The notes under the pieces: model-generated | What the model was told of the DNA's origin: nothing | What the model saw: only the letters and a program-made list of their open reading frames with translations | Database searches by the model: none | Assembly (NCBI GenBank): GCA_934659445.1 | Contig: CAKUHV010000017.1 | Span: forward strand, 1 to 23,142 | Direction: 5' to 3' | DNA: 23,142 bases | Source of the DNA: an uncultured Oscillospiraceae bacterium | GTDB lineage: Bacteria; Bacillota; Clostridia; Oscillospirales; Oscillospiraceae | Translations under genes and position numbers: made by a program | In this document: piece by piece, positions 13,752 through 21,606 of the stretch | Layout: each line of letters begins with the position of its first letter | How positions within the stretch are numbered: the stretch's first letter is position 1

Positions 13752-15208
13752 GACTCTTTTTCCTCCTGTATTTTATTTTCGTCCTCCGTCTCGTCCCGCA
13801 GGTCGGCCAGGGTCAGCTCCATCAGCTGCTCCTTGGTGGGCGCCTCCAGAGCGGCCACCCGGTCGGCCTGTCGGGCCACGGCCTTTTCAAAGAGATTGCG
13901 CACCTCCCGGGCGTTGCCAAAGTTCTCGTCCCGGTTTTCGAACAGGTCGTTGAAGTCCTGGACGGCCCATTTCTCCGCATCCTCCGCCAGCGCATAGCCG
14001 TTGCGTTTGCACTGGGAGCGGAAGATCTCCATCAACTGCGAGCCAGTGTAGTCCTCAAAGAAGAAGTACTTGTTGAACCGGGACTCCAGACCGGGGTTGG
14101 AGTGGATGAACTTCTCCATCAGGTCGGTATAGCCCGCCACGATGACGATCAGGTCGTCCCGATGGTCCTCCATGTTCTTCAGCAGGATCTCGATGGCCTC
14201 GTGGCCGAAGTCGTTGCCGTTCTCCTGATTGACCAGGGAGTAGGCCTCGTCGATGAACAGCACGCCGCCCAGGGCTTTCTGCACCACTTCCTGAGTCTTG
14301 ATGGCGGTCTGGCCCACAAAGCCGGCCACCAGGCCGGAGCGGTCCACCTCCACCAGCTGGCCCTTGCTGAGCACGCCGATGGCGTAATAGATCTTGGCCA
14401 ACAGCCGGGCCACGGTGGTCTTGCCGGTGCCCGGGTTGCCCATGAACACCAGGTGCAGGGACATGGGGGCCACGGGCAGGCCCTCCGTCTGCCGCAGTCT
14501 GCGCACCTTCACCAGATTGATTAGGCTCTTTACGTCCTTCTTCACCTGATCCAGACCGCACAGGCTGTCCAGCTCCGCCAGCACATCCTCCAGTTTGGGG
14601 GGTGGCTCCGGTGCGGGCTCCTCCTCCGCCTTTTTCGCCTGGGTCCTGGCGGTGGGCTTCTGGGCAGCGGGGCCGCCGGGCGTTCTGGTGATGAACTCGT
14701 CCGCCCGCAGGGCGGGGCGGTCGCCCTTCAGCCCGTCCCTGTCGCACAGGGCGGCCAGGGTGTCGGCACAGGCGTTGATAAAGGCGGCCTCACTCTCGCT
14801 GACCACGCCGTCCACCGCCGCGAACAGCAGCAGCATCAGGGTCAGACTGTCGGCAAAGCGCCGTGCCAGAACGGTGCCGTGCTGCCGGTCATACTGGCGC
14901 AGGCGGTCGAAAAAGGCCGGGGGCTGGAATAGGTCGTAGTTGGCCACGCCGGTGGCTACCTCCCAGTACAGGGCGGCGGGGGAGAGGGAGCCGGCGGTGT
15001 AGATGGCGTTGTAGTACTCCACGTGCTCCGGCTGGATGCCGCTGGCACTGTCCGCCTGCCACACCCCCAGGGCGCAGCGGCGCATATATTCGTCCATTCC
15101 GCGGCTTACGGCCATGCGCAGGGTGGGGTCCGGGATCAGCCTGCGATAGGCGGTCACGGCCTCGCTGTACTGCTTATGTACCTCGCCGGCGGGCATGATG
15201 GTCTTCAA
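13748..15208 (-). CDS. AAA+ ATPase of the CbbX/SpoVK family with TerB-like N-terminal domain
   Basis: A 486-residue protein. The C-terminal half (about 205-470) is a CbbX/CfxQ/SpoVK-type AAA+ module: Walker A GNPGTGKT (257-264), Walker B LFIDEA (317-322), pore-loop region AGFVGQT, sensor-1 segment VIVAGY and arginine finger Arg377 in GLESRFN. The N-terminal 160 residues are helical with LLLFAAVDGVVSESEAAFI (about 126-144), which resembles the acidic turn of TerB/tellurite-resistance domains; a proline/alanine linker (about 178-204) joins the two. The start is TTG at 15208, chosen because AAGGAG lies 9 bases upstream, while the nearest ATG lies 12 bases further in. It is first in the operon after a strong promoter. 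The client protein that it remodels is unknown. Confidence 0.85.
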   Translation of the reverse strand: MKTIMPAGEVHKQYSEAVTAYRRLIPDPTLRMAVSRGMDEYMRRCALGVWQADSASGIQPEHVEYYNAIYTAGSLSPAALYWEVATGVANYDLFQPPAFFDRLRQYDRQHGTVLARRFADSLTLMLLLFAAVDGVVSESEAAFINACADTLAALCDRDGLKGDRPALRADEFITRTPGGPAAQKPTARTQAKKAEEEPAPEPPPKLEDVLAELDSLCGLDQVKKDVKSLINLVKVRRLRQTEGLPVAPMSLHLVFMGNPGTGKTTVARLLAKIYYAIGVLSKGQLVEVDRSGLVAGFVGQTAIKTQEVVQKALGGVLFIDEAYSLVNQENGNDFGHEAIEILLKNMEDHRDDLIVIVAGYTDLMEKFIHSNPGLESRFNKYFFFEDYTGSQLMEIFRSQCKRNGYALAEDAEKWAVQDFNDLFENRDENFGNAREVRNLFEKAVARQADRVAALEAPTKEQLMELTLADLRDETEDENKIQEEKES

Positions 15209-15262
15209 AGACGGCAGCTCCTTTCTGTCAACAGAAGGGTTGGTAGAACCTTTATTTTAGCT

Positions 15263-15291
15263 ATTATAAAAGGGTTTTGTGGAATGGTCAA
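15263..15291 (-). promoter_or_regulatory. Sigma-A promoter of the AAA-cupin-mtaB operon
   Basis: On the minus strand TTGACC (15291-15286), 17 bases, then TATAAT (15268-15263); about 55 bases before the TTG start. Near-consensus. Confidence 0.85.
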
Positions 15292-15351
15292 GGAAAAGGG
15301 AGTGGAGGAACGAGGAAATTTGTAAACATTTTTCCTGGTCGGGATTTTTCG

Positions 15352-15380
15352 TTGACGGTGGGGCTTTTTCAGGCTACAAT
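15352..15380 (+). promoter_or_regulatory. Sigma-A promoter of the zinc-ribbon/SH3 protein gene
   Basis: TTGACG (15352-15357), 17 bases, then TACAAT (15375-15380). It implies a leader of about 115 bases, which contains the hairpin at 15457-15474. Confidence 0.8.
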
Positions 15381-15456
15381 ACAAGGTGACGCCGCCGACA
15401 GATCCCGACACGGTTTGACAGTCTGTACCGGCCGCCGTCCTATGCAAATTCGGTGT

Positions 15457-15474
15457 CCCGCCCCGGGGGGCGGG
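15457..15474 (+). other. GC palindrome in the leader of the SH3 protein gene
   Basis: CCCGCCCC and GGGGCGGG form an 8-bp stem around two G, 28 bases before the start codon. It might modulate translation; no known riboswitch is recognised. Confidence 0.5.
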
Positions 15475-15502
15475 CGATCCTATATAAGGTGGTGCATGTT
15501 CT

Positions 15503-16405
15503 ATGGCAAATTCTTCCGGCTCCTCCCGCCGTGGCTCCGGCCCGGACCGCCGCAGCGACCTGATCCGCTGCGACAACTGCGGGGAGTATTATTCCGTCAC
15601 CTATAAGCGCTGTCCCTTCTGCGACGAGCGCCCGGAGCGCCCCGGCCAGCCCGGCGGCCGCCGGGTGGCCACCAACAAGCGGGGGGGCGGCTACGGCGGG
15701 GCGGTGAACCCCGTTCAGATCGCCCTGCTGATCCTGTCCTTTGTCCTGGTGGTGGCTGCGGCCTTTATTGTCATCAAGGCGGTGGCCCCCCTGTTCCACC
15801 GGGACCCCACGGCAGACCCCGGCGGCAGCTCCGTCTCCACCAGTCAGGGGGGGACCTCGGCTTCCTCCCCTGATGTCAGCACCCCGGCGGGCAGCATGAC
15901 GCTGGACCGCACGGAGCTGTCTCTGGCTGCGGGGGAGAGCGCCGTGCTCACCGTGACCCTGCCCGACGCAGCCCAGGGCGAGGTGATCTGGAGCAGCAGC
16001 GACGCGGGCGTTGCCGCTGTGGACGGCGCCGGTAAGGTGACCAACACCAACGCGGGCAGCGATACGGCCAGCGCCGTGATCACCGCCGCCTTTGGGGAGC
16101 AGAGCGTCAGCTGCACCGTGACCTGCGCGGGCAGCGGCTCCACCGTGGTCACCCCCGAGCCTGCGCCCTCCGGCGGGACCATTGCCCCCAACACCCTGTG
16201 CGTCGTCACCAATGCCGAGGGCGGCCTGCGTATCCGCTCCGGTCCCGGCACCTCCTATGACGTGCTGGTCAGCACCCAGAACGGCTCCCATGTCACCGTT
16301 CTGGAGGACGCGGGGGACGGCTGGTATAAGATCCAGTATACGGTCACCGGCGGCAAGAGCGCCGTGGGCTATCTGAAGCACGAGTATGTGACCCCTGCGA
16401 AATAA
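15503..16405 (+). CDS. Membrane-anchored protein with zinc ribbon, Ig-like (BIG2) and SH3 domains
   Basis: A 300-residue protein with an unusual order of parts. A cytoplasmic zinc ribbon is formed by Cys23, Cys26, Cys37 and Cys40 (CDNC and CPFC pairs). A Gly/Arg-rich stretch follows, then one membrane segment (about 72-92). The outside part has a Ser/Thr/Gly-rich linker, a bacterial Ig-like domain (about 132-211, with LDRTELSLAAGES and VIWSSSDAGVAAVD) and a bacterial SH3 domain (about 230-298, with GLRIRSGPGTSYDV and GWYKIQY), a fold that often binds cell-wall peptides. No enzyme domain is visible. It might be an envelope sensor or wall-anchoring protein. AAGGTGG lies about 10 bases before the ATG. 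Confidence 0.85.
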   Translation: MANSSGSSRRGSGPDRRSDLIRCDNCGEYYSVTYKRCPFCDERPERPGQPGGRRVATNKRGGGYGGAVNPVQIALLILSFVLVVAAAFIVIKAVAPLFHRDPTADPGGSSVSTSQGGTSASSPDVSTPAGSMTLDRTELSLAAGESAVLTVTLPDAAQGEVIWSSSDAGVAAVDGAGKVTNTNAGSDTASAVITAAFGEQSVSCTVTCAGSGSTVVTPEPAPSGGTIAPNTLCVVTNAEGGLRIRSGPGTSYDVLVSTQNGSHVTVLEDAGDGWYKIQYTVTGGKSAVGYLKHEYVTPAK

Positions 16406-16416
16406 AAATACCACCT

Positions 16417-16450
16417 GCCCCGCCGGGACGAAGGCCCCGGCGGGGCTTTT
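16417..16450 (+). terminator. Intrinsic terminator after the SH3 protein gene
   Basis: GCCCCGCCGGG (16417-16427) pairs with CCCGGCGGGGC (16436-16446) over an 8-base loop, then TTTT. Confidence 0.85.
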
Positions 16451-16483
16451 CCCGGTCTTTACAGGGAGATAGTCCGTCTTTGC

Positions 16484-16512
16484 TTGCTTTTGGCCGGGAA
16501 ATAGGGTATGAT
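16484..16512 (+). promoter_or_regulatory. Sigma-A promoter of nadE
   Basis: TTGCTT (16484-16489), 17 bases, TATGAT (16507-16512), with the start codon 63 bases further on. Confidence 0.75.
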
Positions 16513-16575
16513 AGCAGATACGAGTGAAATGAGCAAAATTCCCCAATCTGTAAGGAGAAGGAGGAGCTGTCTTTT

Positions 16576-18516
16576 ATGCGGGACGGTTTCATCAAAGTCG
16601 CCGCCGGCACGCCGGAGATCCGGGTGGCCGACTGCGCCTATAACGCCGGGCAGATCATCGCCCTGATGGAGCAGGCGGAGGAGCAGCATGTAAAGGTGCT
16701 GGTCCTGCCCGAGCTGTGCGTCACGGGCTATACCTGCGGCGATCTGTTTTTGCAGGACACCCTGCTGGACGGGGCCATGGACGCCCTGCGCGCCATTATG
16801 GAGGCCACCCGGGAGCTTGAGGTGCTCACCGCCCTGGGAATGCCCCTGCGCTCCATGAACAAGCTGTATAACTGCGCCGTGGTCATCCAGCGGGGGCAGG
16901 TAGTGGCTGTGGTGCCCAAGACCTACATTCCCAACTACGGGGAGTTCTACGAAAAGCGCTGGTTTGCCAGCGGGGCGGGCATGGAGGAGCACAGCTTCTC
17001 CGTCCGGGTGCCCGAGCTGGAGGGGGAGTTCGGCCCCTGGATCGAGATGTTCGGGGCCTGCCCCCTGATCAGCTGCCCCGATGTGCCCGGGCTGGTCATC
17101 GGCGTGGAGATCTGCGAGGATCTGTGGGCTGCCGACGCCCCCTCCCGCACTCTGGCGGAGCGGGGGGCCACCCTGATCCTGAACCTGTCCGCCAGCAACG
17201 AGGTGGTGGGCAAGGCCGACTACCGCCGCAGCCTGGTGTGTGGCCAGTCCGCCCGACTCATGTGCGCCTATGTGTACGCCGACGCCGGCGAGGGGGAGTC
17301 CACCACCGACCTGGTGTTCGCAGGACACAACATGATCGCGGAAAACGGCGCCCTGCTGGCGGAGAGCCGGTTCGTCACCGGTCTTACTGTCAGCGAGATC
17401 GATGTGCAGAAGCTGTGCTATGAGCGCCGCCGGGTGACCACCTTCCCGAAGGCGGAGAACATCGGCTGGGGAGAGGCCCGCTTCACCGCGGAGGAGACCC
17501 CGCTGACCCGCACCTTCCCTGCCAACCCCTTCGTCCCCGCCGACCGGGGGGACCGGGAGGCCCGGTGTCAGGAGATTCTGAACATCGCCGCCAGCGGCCT
17601 GAAAAAGCGGCTGGCCCACACCCGAGCCAAAAGGGCGGTGGTGGGCCTGTCTGGCGGCCTGGACTCCACCCTGGCCCTGCTGATCACCGCCCGGGCCATG
17701 GCCATGCTGGGCCGGCCCATGACGGATATCACCGCCGTCACCATGCCCTGCTTCGGCACCACCAGCCGCACCAAGTCCAACGCCCAGCTGCTGGCCGAGC
17801 GCATCGGCACCGACTTCCGCACCATCGACATCGGCGAGGCGGTGAAGGTCCACTTCCGGGACATCGGCCAGTCTATGGACGACCTGTCCGTCACCTTTGA
17901 GAACGGTCAGGCCCGGGAGCGCACCCAGGTGCTCATGGATATAGCCAACAAGCAGGGGGGCATGGTCATCGGCACCGGCGACCTGAGCGAGCTGGCCCTG
18001 GGCTGGGCCACCTATAACGGCGACCATATGTCCATGTACGGCGTGAACGCCGGAATCCCCAAGACTCTGGTGCGCCATCTGGTGGCCTATGAGGGCGACG
18101 CCGCCCAGAAGCGGGACCCCCAGCTGTCCGCCGTGCTGCGGGACATTCTGGACACCCCGGTCTCTCCGGAGCTGCTGCCCCCCAAGGAGGGGGAGATCGC
18201 CCAGAGGACCGAGGATCTGGTGGGGCCCTATGAGCTGCACGACTTCTTCCTGTTCTACGCCCTGCGGTACGGCTTTCCGCCCCGGAAGATCTTCCGGCTG
18301 GCCCTGCTGGCTCTGGGGGACCGCTACGACCGGGAGACTCTGCTGAAGTGGCTGAAGAACTTCTACCGGCGCTTCTTCGCCCAGCAGTTCAAGCGCTCCT
18401 GCCTGCCCGACGGGCCCAAGGTGGGCTCCGTTACTCTGTCCCCCCGGGGCGACTGGCGTATGCCCAGTGACGCGGTGAACACCCTCTGGATGAATGAATT
18501 GGAGGCATTGAAGTAA
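16576..18516 (+). CDS. nadE: Glutamine-dependent NAD+ synthetase
   Basis: A 646-residue two-domain enzyme that makes NAD+ from nicotinic acid adenine dinucleotide, ATP and glutamine in the cytoplasm. The N-terminal nitrilase-fold glutaminase has its catalytic triad visible: Glu46 (LPELCVTGYTCGDLF), Lys115 (VPKTYIPNYGEFYE) and Cys180 (VEICEDLW). The C-terminal synthetase carries the PP-loop SGGLDST (359-365) and the GTGDLSELALGW block. The length matches the long glutamine-using form rather than the 270-residue ammonia-dependent form. AAGGAG with AGGAGG lies a few bases before the ATG, after its own promoter. The split chromate-type transporter follows at 4 bases, probably in the same transcript. 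Confidence 0.97.
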   Translation: MRDGFIKVAAGTPEIRVADCAYNAGQIIALMEQAEEQHVKVLVLPELCVTGYTCGDLFLQDTLLDGAMDALRAIMEATRELEVLTALGMPLRSMNKLYNCAVVIQRGQVVAVVPKTYIPNYGEFYEKRWFASGAGMEEHSFSVRVPELEGEFGPWIEMFGACPLISCPDVPGLVIGVEICEDLWAADAPSRTLAERGATLILNLSASNEVVGKADYRRSLVCGQSARLMCAYVYADAGEGESTTDLVFAGHNMIAENGALLAESRFVTGLTVSEIDVQKLCYERRRVTTFPKAENIGWGEARFTAEETPLTRTFPANPFVPADRGDREARCQEILNIAASGLKKRLAHTRAKRAVVGLSGGLDSTLALLITARAMAMLGRPMTDITAVTMPCFGTTSRTKSNAQLLAERIGTDFRTIDIGEAVKVHFRDIGQSMDDLSVTFENGQARERTQVLMDIANKQGGMVIGTGDLSELALGWATYNGDHMSMYGVNAGIPKTLVRHLVAYEGDAAQKRDPQLSAVLRDILDTPVSPELLPPKEGEIAQRTEDLVGPYELHDFFLFYALRYGFPPRKIFRLALLALGDRYDRETLLKWLKNFYRRFFAQQFKRSCLPDGPKVGSVTLSPRGDWRMPSDAVNTLWMNELEALK

Positions 18517-18520
18517 TTCC

Positions 18521-19111
18521 ATGAATCTCTATTTAGACCTGCTCCTCACCTTTGCCAAGGTGGGCGTATGTACCTTCGGCGGAGGCTATGCCATGCTGCC
18601 CATCCTCCAGCGGGAGGTAGTGGAAAACAAGGGCTGGGCCACAGAAGAGGAACTGACCGACTACTTCGCCATCGGCCAGTGTACCCCCGGCGTCATCGCC
18701 GTGAACACCGCCACCTTCATCGGCTACAAGTATAAGGGGATCATCGGCGGTATCCTGACCACCCTTGGGGTGGTGTTCCCCTCTCTCATCATCATCACCC
18801 TGATCGCCGCGTTCCTGTCCAACTTCGCCCACATCCCCGCCGTGCAGCACGCTCTGGCCGGGGTGAACGCCTGCGTGGTGGCCCTCATCGCCAGCAGCGT
18901 CATCAAGCTGGGCAAGTCCACCGTGAAGGACGGTCCCACCGTGTTCATCTATCTGCTGGTGCTGGCTCTGGCCGCGGGCAGCAGCCTGCTGGGCTTCTCC
19001 GGCGTGCTGGAAAAGCTGTCCTCCCCCGCCGCGCTGGTGGTCATCGCCGGTGTGCTGGGCCTGTGCGCCCGGCGTCTGCTGCCCAGGAAGCAGGGAGGTG
19101 AGGCGAAATGA
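18521..19111 (+). CDS. chrA: Chromate-type transporter, first half-size subunit
   Basis: A 196-residue membrane protein of the CHR family short form. The N-terminal motif TFGGGYAMLPILQREVV and the IGQCTPGVIAVNTATFIGYK block are diagnostic. About five to six membrane segments are seen. GGAGG lies inside the end of nadE (18501-18505), 15 bases from the ATG, which is long but acceptable. Short ChrA proteins act in pairs encoded side by side, and its partner starts in its stop codon. In anaerobes without chromate stress the natural substrate is often unclear. Confidence 0.9.
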   Translation: MNLYLDLLLTFAKVGVCTFGGGYAMLPILQREVVENKGWATEEELTDYFAIGQCTPGVIAVNTATFIGYKYKGIIGGILTTLGVVFPSLIIITLIAAFLSNFAHIPAVQHALAGVNACVVALIASSVIKLGKSTVKDGPTVFIYLLVLALAAGSSLLGFSGVLEKLSSPAALVVIAGVLGLCARRLLPRKQGGEAK

Positions 19112-19671
19112 TCCTGCTGCGCCTGTTTTATGAGTTTTTCAAAACCGGCCTGTTCGCCGTGGGCGGCGGCATGGCCACCATCCCCTTTCTGCAGAACATC
19201 GGCGCCACCACCGGCTGGTTCACTGATGCCGACCTGACCACCATGATCGCCGTGTCGGAGTCCACCCCCGGCCCCATCGGCGTGAACATGGCCACCTATG
19301 TGGGCTTTACCTGCGCCGGACTGCCCGGGGCGGTGGTGGCCACTCTGGGTCTGATCACCCCGTCCATCATCATTATCATCATCATCGCCGGTATGCTGAA
19401 GAAGTTCCGGCAGTCCCGGCTGGTGGACGACGTGTTCTACGGCCTGCGCCCCGCCTCCACCGCTCTGATCACCTCCGCCGGTCTGTCGGTGGCCCTGTCC
19501 ATCTTCATCGCCGTGGGCGGCATGGAGGAGCACACCTTTACCGTCAACTGGATGTCTCTGATCCTGGCGGTGCTGGTGTTCATCGGTATGCGGGCACCCA
19601 AGCTGAAGAAGCTGCACCCCATCGTGTTCATCGGCGTGTCCGCCCTGATCGGCATTCTGTTCCAGATGTAA
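19108..19671 (+). CDS. Chromate-type transporter, second half-size subunit
   Basis: A 187-residue CHR-family partner of the preceding gene. It has the parallel motif AVGGGMATIPFLQN and the SESTPGPIGVNMATYVGF block, so the two halves come from one duplicated domain with inverse topologies expected. The start overlaps the previous stop as ATGA and is preceded by GGGAGGTGAG. Long ChrA proteins contain both halves in one chain; here they remain separate. Confidence 0.9.
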   Translation: MILLRLFYEFFKTGLFAVGGGMATIPFLQNIGATTGWFTDADLTTMIAVSESTPGPIGVNMATYVGFTCAGLPGAVVATLGLITPSIIIIIIIAGMLKKFRQSRLVDDVFYGLRPASTALITSAGLSVALSIFIAVGGMEEHTFTVNWMSLILAVLVFIGMRAPKLKKLHPIVFIGVSALIGILFQM

Positions 19672-19679
19672 GGAAACAA

Positions 19680-19717
19680 AAAAGCGGCGGTCCTTCGCAA
19701 GAAGGACCGCCGCTTTT
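19680..19717. terminator. Bidirectional terminator with 17-bp stem and GCAA tetraloop
   Basis: Arms 19680-19696 and 19701-19717 are perfectly complementary; AAAA starts and TTTT ends the structure, and the loop is GCAA (a GNRA type). It ends the chr operon and, on the other strand, nrdG. Confidence 0.92.
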
Positions 19718-19732
19718 ACTCTTTATTCCACA

Positions 19733-20257
19733 TTATTCCACAGATGCCTCGTCCCACAGGACGATCTGCCCCTCCTTCAAAGAGGGCTGAACCTGAATGA
19801 TCCGCTGGTTTTCCGAGCCGCGGAAGCGCAGGCTCAGGTTCTTCTTCTCCGCCACGAAGGGGCCGTCCACCAGCACGTCCAGCTGCTCCAGCAGGGTGCG
19901 GCTGTGCGCCCCCACCCGGCCGGCGGACAGATCCTCGAACAGATAGCCGGAGTAGCACCAGATGTTCAGTCCGGGATAGGCCGCCCGGGCCTGCCGCACC
20001 AGCTCCAGCACGGCGGCCTGATTGTCGGGGTGGAAGGGCTCGCCCCCCAGCAGGGACAGCCCCTTGATGTAGGGCTTGGACAGGTCCCGGATGATCTCCT
20101 CCGTCTGCTCCTGGCCGAAGGGGTGTCCGTAGTGGAAGTCCCATGCCTTCTCGTTGAAGCAGTCCCTGCACCGGTGGGTGCAGCCGGAGACGAACAGGGA
20201 GACCCGGATACCCGGGCCGTTAGCCACGTCGATGGGGCGGATATCAGCGTAATACAA
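19733..20257 (-). CDS. nrdG: Anaerobic ribonucleotide reductase activating protein
   Basis: A 174-residue radical-SAM enzyme that installs the glycyl radical on the class III ribonucleotide reductase NrdD. The motif CxxxCxxC is Cys26, Cys30 and Cys33 (SGCTHRCRDCFN), preceded by the family block IDVANGPGIRVSLF, and LSLLGGEPF follows. The start is TTG at 20257: AAGGAG lies 10 bases upstream and the alignment with E. coli NrdG starts there; no ATG is available. It is the third gene on the minus strand after thrH and the DUF1015 gene, while nrdD is not in the window. Confidence 0.93.
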   Translation of the reverse strand: MYYADIRPIDVANGPGIRVSLFVSGCTHRCRDCFNEKAWDFHYGHPFGQEQTEEIIRDLSKPYIKGLSLLGGEPFHPDNQAAVLELVRQARAAYPGLNIWCYSGYLFEDLSAGRVGAHSRTLLEQLDVLVDGPFVAEKKNLSLRFRGSENQRIIQVQPSLKEGQIVLWDEASVE

Positions 20258-20278
20258 TGCAATACAGCTCCTTTTGCT

Positions 20279-20305
20279 CCGCCCGGGGGGAGAAAAACCG
20301 GGCGG
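20279..20305 (-). other. Hairpin between the DUF1015 gene and nrdG
   Basis: CCGCCCGG (20279-20286) pairs with CCGGGCGG (20298-20305), starting just after the DUF1015 stop. On the minus strand no T run follows, so it is probably an mRNA stem and not a terminator. Confidence 0.5.
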
Positions 20306-20306
20306 T

Positions 20307-21593
20307 TCAGTTGCGGATCTTCCGGGCCTCCAGATAGAAGCGCTTGTCCTGGGCTTCGCCCATGGAGAAGGTCTTGCGGGGCAGAACGCCGTCGTGGATG
20401 ACGGTGGGGAACAGCTCCTCCTTGCCCATGGGGGGCAGCAGGAAGCCCACGGTGTCCGGCTGGGCGGACAGCTGCCGCACCACGTCCTCCCCGTGGATGT
20501 AGTCCACCTTTACGCCCGGATGGGCGGCCAGATAGTCGTCCAGGAAGGACTGGAGGGTGCCAACGGGGAGATTGACGGCGGGGGAGGGGACGGTGATGTC
20601 GCCCTCTGCCCCGGCGTACACGTAGTGCAGAACGTGGCCGCTGCCGCTGCCCTCTGCCGCGCCGGAGTAATAGCCCTTCAGGGCGTCCAGCAGCTGCTCC
20701 GGCTGCGCGCCGAACACCACCCGGTGGATAGGCTCAAACTCCAGAGATTCGTCGTGAAGGTTCACCAGCTCACACAGAGCCCAACGGGCGGGCAACTCGG
20801 CCCACTTCTCCGGCGGCGTCAGCTTCTTCTGCCGCTCGTAGCACTCTTTGGCGGTGGCAAGAGAGTGGTTGCCGTCGCCCACGGCGAACAGCAGCACGGC
20901 TTCCTCCCCGCGCAGGCCGTACTTGGCCCGGAAGGTGCCCGGGTCAGCCAGAGCGCTCAGGGCGTCGGCCACCTGGTCCAGCTGCCGCTGGCCCAGCCTC
21001 CAGCCGGCAATGTGGCCGCCGTGCTCCATCAGGTCGAAGTCGTACACCGGCTCCATCTCCTGCTTCTCGAACTCCAGAGGCTGGATCACCGTCATGCACG
21101 GGTCGTCCGCCAGCAGCATGATGTGGGGCAGCTCGATGGGGGCGTTTTTCCGCACGGCCACCCGGGGGGGAATGCGGGAGAGCACGGTGCCCTCGGTGGC
21201 CCGGACGGGGGCGGGGGAGCCGGGCTCGTAGTCATAGGCCTCCAGATCCACCATGCCCACCAGACCCCGGCGGACCTTGCCGCAGTCCAGAGTGCGCTCC
21301 ACATAGATCAGCGCCCCGGGCAGAGTGCGGAAGCGCCCCTCCCGCAGGTAGCGGGTCATGGGGGGGTTGATGTTCATAATGTCGCCGTCCACGCCGGGGC
21401 CCTCCAGACAGCTCTCCGGCAGGATCAGACGCAGGGTGGAGGGGGCGGAGCCCACCCGTTCCTCTACCCGCTGCCAGTATTCCGGCTGGGAGGTGTACTG
21501 GTCGCAGGCCACCACGCTCCAAAGGGACAGGTCGCAGTTCTGGGGCAGCAGAATGTCCGCCGGGCGGAAGGGGAGAGAGTCGAACTTGCTCAT
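20307..21593 (-). CDS. DUF1015 family protein
   Basis: A 428-residue cytoplasmic protein of a widespread family without an agreed function. The family signature AVGDGNHSLATAKECYE lies in the middle (about residues 252-268), with a second conserved segment LPPMGKEELF near the C terminus. The ATG at 21593 was chosen over an upstream in-frame start because AAGGAGGG precedes it by 5 bases and the family begins with FRPADILLP soon after. It follows thrH at 13 bases and so belongs to a serine-linked operon; from memory, relatives in Clostridia often sit with serC and serA. A role in phosphoserine or serine metabolism is inferred from context only. Confidence 0.88.
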   Translation of the reverse strand: MSKFDSLPFRPADILLPQNCDLSLWSVVACDQYTSQPEYWQRVEERVGSAPSTLRLILPESCLEGPGVDGDIMNINPPMTRYLREGRFRTLPGALIYVERTLDCGKVRRGLVGMVDLEAYDYEPGSPAPVRATEGTVLSRIPPRVAVRKNAPIELPHIMLLADDPCMTVIQPLEFEKQEMEPVYDFDLMEHGGHIAGWRLGQRQLDQVADALSALADPGTFRAKYGLRGEEAVLLFAVGDGNHSLATAKECYERQKKLTPPEKWAELPARWALCELVNLHDESLEFEPIHRVVFGAQPEQLLDALKGYYSGAAEGSGSGHVLHYVYAGAEGDITVPSPAVNLPVGTLQSFLDDYLAAHPGVKVDYIHGEDVVRQLSAQPDTVGFLLPPMGKEELFPTVIHDGVLPRKTFSMGEAQDKRFYLEARKIRN

Positions 21594-21606
21594 AGCGCCC
21601 TCCTTC

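Noticed and set aside
15415..15420. Perfect TTGACA as a second promoter before the SH3 protein gene
   Set aside because: No acceptable -10 box lies 16-18 bases downstream (TCCTAT at 17 is weak), while the upstream pair at 15352-15380 is good.
16459..18522. 687-residue minus-strand open frame opposite nadE, and similar long antisense frames at 1306-3246 and 3955-5256
   Set aside because: They are by-products of the strong GC bias at third codon positions; no ribosome site or known motif is seen and the opposite strand carries clear enzymes.
20279..20305. Terminator between the DUF1015 gene and nrdG
   Set aside because: The stem has no following T run on the minus strand, so it was listed only as a hairpin.
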